Position numbers and translations under genes: made by a program. The notes beneath the pieces were generated by a model that was not told where the DNA came from, made no database searches, and saw only the letters and a list, made by a program, of their open reading frames with translations. From positions 1-7,294 of the forward strand of contig JBATKF010000440.1 in the NCBI GenBank assembly GCA_049669185.1: a stretch of 7,294 nt of DNA, written 5' to 3'. This document shows, piece by piece, positions 1-3,754 of the stretch. The stretch is from Thiosocius sp049669185 (GTDB lineage: Bacteria > Pseudomonadota > Gammaproteobacteria > Chromatiales > Chromatiaceae). Numbering within the stretch: the stretch's first letter is position 1; each line of letters opens with the position of its first letter.

Positions 1-204
1 GCGCAGCCGCAGGCCCCGTCGGCACAGACGCCCAGGACGCAGACCGCCGCGGCGCCAGCATTGCCCGCCGAAGATCAACAAAAACCCACAGCGCGCGTCG
101 CGCCCGCCGACCCAGGGGGCGGACCTCCCAATCCAATGGATGCGGAGGTAAAGGCTGCCGGCGCAGCGGAATCGGTGGCACCGGGCGCGGCCAAGAAAGA
201 CTGA
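1..204 (+). CDS. C-terminal tail of a Pro/Ala-rich protein, possibly RNase E (partial)
   Basis: An open frame enters from the left edge and runs for 67 codons to a TGA at 202-204. The visible residues are almost only Ala, Pro, Gln, Thr and Gly, with a charged Lys-Lys-Asp end, so this is a low-complexity, probably disordered tail with no domain. Codon choice is GC-rich and contains no early stop, which supports real coding. The identity is inferred from context: in Pseudomonas and relatives rne lies at this end of the kdsB-ptpA cluster, and RNase E proteins end in long Pro/Ala-rich disordered scaffolds that bind RNA and degradosome partners. Any other protein with such a tail would look the same. 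The gene converges on the phosphatase gene at 630-1118. That a gene ends here is likely; that it is rne is only moderately likely. Confidence 0.6.
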   Translation, partial: AQPQAPSAQTPRTQTAAAPALPAEDQQKPTARVAPADPGGGPPNPMDAEVKAAGAAESVAPGAAKKD

Positions 205-206
205 AA

Positions 207-212
207 CGCAGT
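207..212 (+). repeat. Left copy of 6-bp direct repeat, putative target-site duplication
   Basis: The six bases cgcagt lie directly outside the left end of the putative element at 213-616. The identical six bases follow its right end at 617-622. A short exact direct repeat at both borders is what transposase-mediated insertion leaves. Six bases can match by chance (about 1 in 4,000 at a fixed offset), so the weight comes from the combination with the terminal inverted repeats. Confidence 0.55.
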
Positions 213-236
213 CGTTAGTCCGCATCAATCACCGGC
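213..236 (+). repeat. Left terminal inverted repeat
   Basis: The outer end of the putative element reads cgt, then tagtccgcatc (216-226), aa, then tcaccggc (229-236). The reverse complement of 593-616 reads cac, then the same eleven bases, tg, then the same eight bases. Mismatches are limited to two positions near the tip and two between the blocks. Confidence 0.65.
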
Positions 237-375
237 CGGAAAGCAGCTATGCCGCAACAGACTGAAATTTCTTTAGAACTGGATCCATCTGCGCGTTAGC
301 CCAGATTGACGCCTTGTTCTCGCCGCTTCCCTATCCCGGTCCTGGCGGTTTCTCGCTCGCTCCGGCTTGGTCTTA

Positions 376-397
376 CGCTGCACATCCGTGTGCAGCG
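376..397. repeat. Inverted repeat, 9-bp stem, inside the element
   Basis: The left arm cgctgcaca (376-384) is the exact reverse complement of tgtgcagcg (389-397), with loop tccg. It is the first of a series of palindromes that continues to 594. It has no T-run on either side, so it does not look like an intrinsic terminator. Confidence 0.7.
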
Positions 398-423
398 CCC
401 TGCGGGCCCGCCTGCGGCTGTTT

Positions 424-444
424 CAATCCGCTCCAGGCGGATTG
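424..444. repeat. Inverted repeat, 8-bp stem, inside the element
   Basis: The left arm caatccgc (424-431) pairs exactly with gcggattg (437-444) across the five-base loop tccag. It lies 13 bp after the perfect palindrome gcgggcccgc at 402-411 and 7 bp before the next hairpin. Confidence 0.7.
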
Positions 445-451
445 GCCACTC

Positions 452-475
452 AAGTGGTAGCTACGGCTACCACTT
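452..475. repeat. Inverted repeat, 9-bp stem, inside the element
   Basis: The left arm aagtggtag (452-460) pairs exactly with ctaccactt (467-475) across the six-base loop ctacgg. Together with 376-397 this is the strongest stem of the series. Confidence 0.7.
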
Positions 476-502
476 TCGCTCCAGCCCGGCGCCCGAGCGG
501 CT

Positions 503-532
503 GCGAAAGATTTGCCCGGCGCGAATCTTCGC
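503..532. repeat. Inverted repeat, 9-bp stem with one bulge, inside the element
   Basis: The left side 503-512 pairs with aatcttcgc (524-532) if one adenine near 507 is bulged out. The loop is a GC-rich stretch of 11 bases. Three smaller palindromes follow directly: 537-549 (gcccc/ggggc), 552-567 (ggtgc/gcacc) and 582-594 (gcatc/gatgc). Confidence 0.6.
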
Positions 533-592
533 GTCAGCCCCGCAGGGGCGAGGTGCAGGGAAGCACCGAGCAATTCCACCAGCATCCGTGAT

Positions 593-616
593 GCCGGTGA
601 CAGATGCGGACTAGTG
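593..616 (-). repeat. Right terminal inverted repeat
   Basis: This is the partner of 213-236: gccggtga (593-600), ca, gatgcggacta (603-613), then gtg. It matches the left repeat at 20 of 24 positions in inverted orientation. The right copy of cgcagt follows without a gap. Confidence 0.65.
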
Positions 617-622
617 CGCAGT
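617..622 (+). repeat. Right copy of 6-bp direct repeat, putative target-site duplication
   Basis: The sequence cgcagt is identical to 207-212 and abuts the right terminal inverted repeat. Removing one copy plus the element would restore a short intergenic sequence joining the two convergent genes. Confidence 0.55.
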
Positions 623-646
623 GGCAGCGTCAGAGGTGACGCTGCC
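623..646. terminator. Hairpin at the 3' end of the phosphatase gene, possible shared terminator
   Basis: The left arm ggcagcgtca (623-632) is the exact reverse complement of tgacgctgcc (637-646), with a four-base loop gagg. The stem includes the TGA stop codon of the phosphatase gene (630-632 on the minus strand). No T-run follows on either strand, so a classical intrinsic terminator is not proven. A 10-bp GC-rich stem between two convergent genes is still the usual form of a two-way transcript end or mRNA 3' end stabiliser. Confidence 0.5.
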
Positions 647-1118
647 TGATCTCTTCCAGCAACCCCTGTGCGGCGGCCTCGACCAGGTCGAAGACGCGGT
701 CGAACCCGGATGGCCCGCCGTAATAAGGGTCTGGCACCTCCCTGGTCCGCATCTGCGGGGCGAAATCCAGAAACATCTGGATTTTGTCCACGTGCTCGTC
801 TGGGCAGATCTCGCTCAAGGCCAGGAAGTTATCCTGATCCATGGCCAGCACGTAGTCGAACCGGTCGAAATCTTCGGTCTCCACGCGCCGGGCGATGATG
901 TCAGAGAGGTCGATGCCGCGTCGAACCGCGGTCGCTTGGGCACGCTTATCAGGGGCGCTGCCCACGTGGTAGGCATGCGTGCCGGCCGAGTCGATATCCA
1001 CGAGCCGCGACAGTCCCTCTTTCTCGACCAGGGAGCGAAACACGCCGTGCGCTGTGGGCGAACGACAGATATTGCCCATGCAAACGAAAAGGACCTTGAC
1101 TTTAGCTTCTTGATTCAA
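630..1118 (-). CDS. ptpA: Low-molecular-weight protein-tyrosine phosphatase
   Basis: This cytoplasmic phosphatase hydrolyses phosphotyrosine through a cysteine phosphoenzyme. The 162-residue product has the family's full length. The active-site loop VCMGNICRS lies at residues 12-20, with nucleophile Cys13 and phosphate-binding Arg19. The general-acid motif is present as DPYYGG (Asp130, Tyr132, Tyr133), and the conserved SAGTHAYHVG stretch is at 44-53. An in-frame TGA sits immediately upstream (1119-1121), so TTG at 1118 is the only start that keeps the N-terminus; the conserved part begins at residue 7. The Shine-Dalgarno match is poor. In related genomes the gene directly follows kdsB, but here 1.7 kb of other DNA intervenes, so it probably has its own promoter. 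The substrate cannot be told: family members act on capsule or exopolysaccharide tyrosine kinases, and no such kinase is in view. An arsenate-reductase role is possible but less likely. Confidence 0.93.
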   Translation of the reverse strand: MNQEAKVKVLFVCMGNICRSPTAHGVFRSLVEKEGLSRLVDIDSAGTHAYHVGSAPDKRAQATAVRRGIDLSDIIARRVETEDFDRFDYVLAMDQDNFLALSEICPDEHVDKIQMFLDFAPQMRTREVPDPYYGGPSGFDRVFDLVEAAAQGLLEEIRQRHL

Positions 1119-1187
1119 TCATTTAACAGCTCAATGCTGTCCTCTGTGTGCGCCGTTTCTGTCTCACCGATCAAACAGTTACGCGGC

Positions 1188-1216
1188 AGTTTTCCGAACC
1201 CGTTTGCGGGTGTCAA
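1188..1216 (-). promoter_or_regulatory. Possible sigma-70 promoter for the phosphatase gene
   Basis: On the minus strand a perfect TTGACA (1216-1211) is followed 17 bp later by AAAACT (1193-1188), a weak -10 with 3 of 6 consensus bases. Transcription would start near 1181, leaving a leader of about 60 bases before the TTG start. A small inverted repeat, acccg/cgggt (1198-1211), lies in the spacer and touches the -35, which could be an operator or chance. Separation from kdsB makes a local promoter necessary in principle. Confidence 0.35.
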
Positions 1217-1447
1217 TCGCTGATGTGCAGGGTAACAGCAAGTGCAGGCGTGCCTGGACATCGGCTGGACGGCTGCGGGTGGTTTCAAGTATTCGGCGGG
1301 TGCGGTCGCTTAGGTTGCAATGAGCCCGGCGAATCGCACCGTCGCCGCATGTCGGGTGGTCCAAGATGCTACAATATCGGTCTCTACGACAGCAAACAGA
1401 CTCTTTCGCGGCAGATCTGACCTTGACTGCCTGTCGATCCGCGGCCG

Positions 1448-1661
1448 TCATCCGAAATCATTACGGCGGAGAATCGCGATCGGCGTTTCGTCAATCTCAT
1501 CCGCATCGACCACCCAGCGCTCGTCGAACGCTGCATTCCGCCACTCCGCGAACGCGGGCAATTCGAGGGCTGCGTCCATGTTAAGAGCGCGCGTCGTCTG
1601 CCACCGCAATGTCATAGCTATCCAAGCGTGCGACCACGGGTGCGAACATCGCATCCAGGGC
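1448..1661 (-). pseudogene. Glutathione S-transferase family gene remnant, C-terminal part only
   Basis: Read on the minus strand from 1661, one frame encodes ALDAMFAPVVARLDSY followed by DIAVADDAR, then hits TAA at 1583-1581. Shifting frame by one base between about 1593 and 1580 resumes as MDAALELPAFAEW, then an AAFDERWVVDADEID stretch, ending at TGA 1450-1448. Joined, these are the last two-thirds or so of the C-terminal helical domain of a bacterial glutathione S-transferase of the type with DAM(F/Y)APVV and a Trp-Val-Val acidic tail. The spacing fits a single inserted base near the arginine codon. Upstream of 1661 no frame continues the family pattern, and an in-frame TAG occurs at about 1692-1690. 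The thioredoxin-like glutathione-binding domain is absent. The remnant therefore has both a truncation and a frameshift and cannot make an active enzyme. The family call rests on motif memory. Confidence 0.7.
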
Positions 1662-1777
1662 ATTCCTTTTCTGCAGCCCGACGGTCTATCCTTCGGCATA
1701 CCGGGGGACTCGTTGGGCAAGGTGCCGAGACGCCCAGCCATTCCCGGTGGCTATCCTGCCGCAGGAAAGGTGACATC

Positions 1778-1852
1778 ATGGCAGGTATGAAGCGACTTTT
1801 GCCCGGGCGCGCGGGCAGAGGCCCCGCGGCGCAAAGGCGATTGGCAAACTGA
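1778..1852 (+). CDS. Doubtful short open frame, possible leader peptide
   Basis: A 24-codon frame starts with ATG at 1778 and ends with TGA at 1850-1852, 28 bp before the Met-rich gene. It has a good Shine-Dalgarno-like run, aggaaagg (1763-1770), seven bases upstream. The peptide begins MAGMKRLLPGRAG and is Arg-rich, with no signal sequence and no run of a regulatory amino acid. A tgcccg/cgggca hairpin (1800-1817) lies inside it. Translation could affect the downstream gene, but the evidence is only the ribosome site and the position. Chance is a serious alternative. Confidence 0.2.
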   Translation: MAGMKRLLPGRAGRGPAAQRRLAN

Positions 1853-1880
1853 CAACGAAAACGCAATATTGGAGAGCAAG

Positions 1881-2396
1881 ATGACAAAGAGGCAATACTT
1901 GGTGCTAGCGGCCGCCCTGGCCGCAGCCGTTTCGTTCGATGCGGTTGCGGAGTCGGCCAACACCGCTTCGGCCCAGACCGATTCCATCCAAACGGCGGCG
2001 TCCCAGGGGGCGGCAATGACCCCTGAACAGATGATGCAGCTGATGCAGGACATGCGGCAGCAGCACATGGAGATGATGCGTGCGAACCCTGGCAACATGC
2101 CAATGGCGGGACAGACCGGGCAGACCATGGACCCCGAGTTGATGAAGCAAATGCAGGAGATGCATCAGCAGCGCATGCAGATGATGCAGTCCAATACACA
2201 GGGTATGCCCCCAATGGGGCCGTGGCGCGGTATGGCGGGCGGCCCGCCCGGCGGGTGCGGAGGCATGCCGCAGGGAATGGGCATGAAGCAGCAGATGATG
2301 GGTATGCGGCAGCAGCACATGCAGACAATGGAAATGCGTCTGGAGAACATTGAAAACTTGATGCGCGAGATGGTGGAGTTGCAGAAGGCGAAATGA
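1881..2396 (+). CDS. Secreted methionine/glutamine-rich protein of unknown function
   Basis: The product has 171 residues from ATG 1881, which has GGAG at 1871-1874 six bases upstream. The TTG at 1869 would add four residues but overlaps that site. Residues 1-23 form a Sec signal peptide: a Lys-Arg N-end, an Ala/Leu core, and AVA before a likely cut at 23/24. The mature part holds 31 Met in about 148 residues, plus many Gln and several His, in runs such as EQMMQLMQDMRQQHMEMM. Met pairs and MxM or MxxM spacing recur throughout. A Gly/Pro-rich linker with one Cys (GGPPGGCGG) separates two Met/Gln-rich helical segments. The last part, LENIENLMREMVELQ, looks like an amphipathic or coiled-coil helix. 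Clustered Met and His in the periplasm suggest Cu(I)/Ag(I) binding or oxidant scavenging, but no metal-resistance gene is nearby. It stands alone on the plus strand and is followed by a hairpin. I do not recognise a named family. Confidence 0.8.
   Translation: MTKRQYLVLAAALAAAVSFDAVAESANTASAQTDSIQTAASQGAAMTPEQMMQLMQDMRQQHMEMMRANPGNMPMAGQTGQTMDPELMKQMQEMHQQRMQMMQSNTQGMPPMGPWRGMAGGPPGGCGGMPQGMGMKQQMMGMRQQHMQTMEMRLENIENLMREMVELQKAK
2052..2321 (+). repeat. 18-bp exact direct repeat inside the Met-rich gene
   Basis: The 18 bases starting atgcggcagcag occur at 2052-2069 and again at 2304-2321, in the same frame, each encoding MRQQHM. Both copies are followed by a Met-rich segment. This suggests the two Met/Gln-rich halves arose by internal duplication, or that a favoured motif has been kept at the DNA level. 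Confidence 0.7.
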
Positions 2397-2406
2397 TGGT
2401 CCAGTA

Positions 2407-2431
2407 CCGGGTCGGGTTTCGCCCGACCCGG
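2407..2431 (+). terminator. Hairpin after the Met-rich gene
   Basis: The left arm ccgggtcggg (2407-2416) pairs perfectly with cccgacccgg (2422-2431) across the loop tttcg, beginning 10 bp after the stop codon at 2394-2396. The 10-bp GC stem with a small stable loop is typical of intrinsic terminators in GC-rich genomes. The bases that follow (cttcgatcg) are not T-rich, so termination may be partial, or the hairpin may protect the 3' end. Confidence 0.6.
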
Positions 2432-2511
2432 CTTCGATCGACATGATGGATATGGCCTACCCCACCTTAGGAAAAGCAATGGCCGAAAGCCAATTCGGTC
2501 TGCTGTAGACC

Positions 2512-2532
2512 CATGATGTCAGTTTCATCATG
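2512..2532 (+). promoter_or_regulatory. Inverted repeat covering a start codon
   Basis: The left arm catgatg (2512-2518) pairs exactly with catcatg (2526-2532) across a seven-base loop. The right arm contains the ATG start (2530-2532) of the downstream gene. In the mRNA this could hide the start codon. The stem is short and only partly GC, and no clear Shine-Dalgarno sequence is visible, so a role in translation control is a guess. Confidence 0.3.
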
Positions 2533-2820
2533 ACCGGAGACGGTCTGCATCGAAAACTCCACCGTCTGATCGGCGATCGGTTCGCCTATCTCGGGGACAT
2601 CTGGGTCTTGATCGAGGTCCTGAGCGACACCGACAGCGTGGTATTGCGCCGTTGCGAAGACTCTGGACGTGGCAATGTCCAGCAGAATATGTACGGCATG
2701 CCGACCCGCCGCGCGCAGGACACCATGACGCTGCAGATCTCAGACGCTGCGGGAGACGGCTATTCGGACGACATCCTGGTGCTGCTGGAGGGTCGACAGG
2801 TCAGCCCAGCGCCTCGATGA
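2530..2820 (+). CDS. Conserved-looking 96-residue hypothetical protein
   Basis: The frame opens at ATG 2530, the only usual start before the upstream in-frame TAG at 2506-2508, and ends at TGA 2818-2820. The product is soluble: no signal peptide, no membrane span, no cysteine pair beyond a single Cys. It reads as a small beta-rich domain: IGDRFAYLGDIWVLIEVLSD (residues 14-33), then SVVLRRCED, a polar loop with NMYGMPTRR, then TMTLQISDAAG and a helical end. The alternating hydrophobic pattern and balanced composition look like a genuine protein, and I have an uncertain memory of similar short proteins in purple sulfur bacteria. Its last 20 bases overlap the end of kdsB on the opposite strand, a convergent arrangement. 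Function is unknown. A possible start-codon hairpin lies at 2512-2532. Confidence 0.6.
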   Translation: MTGDGLHRKLHRLIGDRFAYLGDIWVLIEVLSDTDSVVLRRCEDSGRGNVQQNMYGMPTRRAQDTMTLQISDAAGDGYSDDILVLLEGRQVSPAPR

Positions 2821-3562
2821 CGCGGGCAAGATCATGCGCAGTGTCGACACCAGCCGGCGGCGCATCGATGGCGATATCCACGGCGATCCGACCACCGTTC
2901 CACAGCACGCGCAATTGCTCCAGCGACTCCATCTGCTCGATCGCCGAGACGTGCAGCCGTGCGTAGCTGCGCAGAAAACCGGCGCGGTAGGCGTAAATAC
3001 CGAGATGCCGATGGATGCCGTGCAGCCACTCCGGCCGCGGTTGTGCATCCGGCGCGAACAGATCGCGGTTCCAAGGAATCGTCGCGCGGCTGAAATACAG
3101 CGCATAACCCTTGCGATCCGTCACCACCTTTACCGTATGCGTATCGAAAAGCTGGTCCGGGCTTACCAGGGGTACGGCGAGTGTCGCCATATCCGCTTCG
3201 CCATGCGAGACCAGTGTCTCCGCAACCTGGGCCAACAGCGCAGGCGGCATCAGTGGCTCGTCGCCCTGCAGATTGACCACCACGGTGTCCTCTTCCCAGC
3301 GCAGGTGGCTTACCACCTCCGCGATACGATCGGTACCGCTGGCGTGCTCAGTGGAGGTCAGGTAGACGCGATCACTGAAACGATGCACGGCATCCTCGAT
3401 GCGTGCGTCATCCGTGGCAATGACGACTTCTTCCGCGCCGCTTTCGCAGGCGCGTTCGAAGACGTGCCGGATCATCGGTTTGCCGCCGATATCCAGCAGT
3501 GGTTTCCCAGGCAGCCGCTGCGACCCATAGCGTGCCGGGATCACGACCTTGAACGCCGACAT
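2801..3562 (-). CDS. kdsB: 3-deoxy-manno-octulosonate cytidylyltransferase (CMP-Kdo synthetase)
   Basis: KdsB transfers CMP from CTP to Kdo in the cytoplasm, activating Kdo for transfer to lipid A. The 253-residue product is of normal length. The nucleotide-binding N-terminus IPARYGSQRLPGKPL spans residues 8-22. SGTDR (75-79) and NLQGDEP (97-103) are the conserved catalytic and metal-binding region. HRHLGIYAYR (184-193) and EQMESLEQLRVLWNG (209-223) are the sugar-binding and dimer segments, and the GVDTAHDL end is typical. The ATG at 3562 is preceded directly by gagggagg, which lies in the six-base gap after the Trm112-like gene, so translation of the two is probably coupled. It is the last gene of the continuous minus-strand operon. 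In relatives the phosphatase gene follows at once, but here its 3' end overlaps a plus-strand gene by 20 bp. Confidence 0.97.
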   Translation of the reverse strand: MSAFKVVIPARYGSQRLPGKPLLDIGGKPMIRHVFERACESGAEEVVIATDDARIEDAVHRFSDRVYLTSTEHASGTDRIAEVVSHLRWEEDTVVVNLQGDEPLMPPALLAQVAETLVSHGEADMATLAVPLVSPDQLFDTHTVKVVTDRKGYALYFSRATIPWNRDLFAPDAQPRPEWLHGIHRHLGIYAYRAGFLRSYARLHVSAIEQMESLEQLRVLWNGGRIAVDIAIDAPPAGVDTAHDLARVIEALG

Positions 3563-3568
3563 CCTCCC

Positions 3569-3754
3569 TCAGTCCGTCACTTCTTCATCGGCCGGCAGTT
3601 CTCTGGCCTCTTCCACCAACATCACCGGTATCGCATCGCGAATCGGAAAGGCCAGCCGATCGACCTTGCAGATGAGTTCGCCGACCTTCGGTTTGTAGAC
3701 CAGTTTTCCCTTACAGATCGGGCAAACCAGGATGTCCAGCAGTCTTTTGTCCAT
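3569..3754 (-). CDS. ycaR: Trm112/YcaR-family small zinc-type protein
   Basis: The product has 61 residues, the usual length. It starts MDKRLLDILVCPICKGKL and contains ELICKVDRLAFPIRDAIPVML, which closely match Escherichia coli YcaR as I remember it. Cys11, Cys14 and Cys29 are likely zinc ligands; like YcaR it lacks a clear fourth cysteine. Trm112 proteins of eukaryotes and archaea activate methyltransferases, whereas the job of the bacterial form is not settled. Its conserved position between lpxK and kdsB suggests a link to envelope synthesis or simply a stable operon. The ATG at 3754 has aaagga about eight bases upstream. The gene begins 44 bp inside the end of lpxK in another frame, which favours coupled translation. 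Its stop is six bases from the kdsB start. Confidence 0.93.
   Translation of the reverse strand: MDKRLLDILVCPICKGKLVYKPKVGELICKVDRLAFPIRDAIPVMLVEEARELPADEEVTD

Larger units (their letters stand above)
213..616. mobile_element. MITE-like non-autonomous transposable element, 404 bp
   Basis: The ends are inverted repeats: 213-236 matches the reverse complement of 593-616 at 20 of 24 positions, sharing the cores tagtccgcatc and tcaccggc. The element is bordered on both sides by cgcagt (207-212 and 617-622), as expected for a 6-bp target duplication. No convincing protein is encoded on either strand: the open frames inside are Arg/Ser/Pro-rich translations of structured GC-rich DNA with no recognisable domain. 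The interior contains at least eight short inverted repeats between 376 and 594. These features fit a miniature inverted-repeat element moved in trans by a transposase encoded elsewhere. It lies in the gap between two convergent genes, a tolerant site. I cannot assign an IS family from the ends. A structured intergenic repeat that is not a transposon is the main alternative. Confidence 0.6.
1119..1880. other. Long stretch without an intact gene
   Basis: No full-length gene is seen in these 762 bases. The part next to the phosphatase start holds the possible promoter at 1188-1216 and an inverted repeat (acagc/gctgt, 1126-1140). From about 1217 to 1447 I recognise nothing; open frames there are Arg/Ser-rich and resemble no family. 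The part 1448-1661 is a glutathione S-transferase remnant, and 1778-1852 is a doubtful 24-codon frame. The block looks like decayed DNA between the phosphatase gene and the Met-rich gene. Confidence 0.6.

Noticed and set aside
306..614. Open frames of 70 to 102 codons on both strands inside the hairpin-rich element
   Set aside because: Arg/Ser/Pro-rich products with no domain, no ribosome site, and composition explained by GC-rich palindromic DNA.
621..1223. 200-codon plus-strand frame opposite the phosphatase gene
   Set aside because: It is the antisense shadow of a clearly recognised gene whose active-site motifs lie on the minus strand.
1367..1375. Extended -10-like sequence TGCTACAAT on the plus strand
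   Set aside because: No -35 match at any usual spacing, and no gene or terminator follows to define a transcript.
1217..1447. Possible gene or RNA in the blank part upstream of the phosphatase promoter
   Set aside because: Neither strand gives a recognisable protein, strong hairpin or terminator.
1841..1870. TTGGCA and AATATT with 18-bp spacing just before the Met-rich gene
   Set aside because: Transcription would start inside the ribosome-binding site, leaving no usable leader.
1618..2328. 236-codon minus-strand frame opposite the Met-rich gene
   Set aside because: Ser/Ala/Pro/Cys-rich translation of the antisense of Met/Gln codons; the plus-strand frame has a signal peptide and ribosome site.
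2443..2508. 21-codon frame (MMDMAYPTLGKAM start) in frame with the 2530 gene but separated by TAG
   Set aside because: No ribosome site, very short, and no evidence of readthrough; probably chance.
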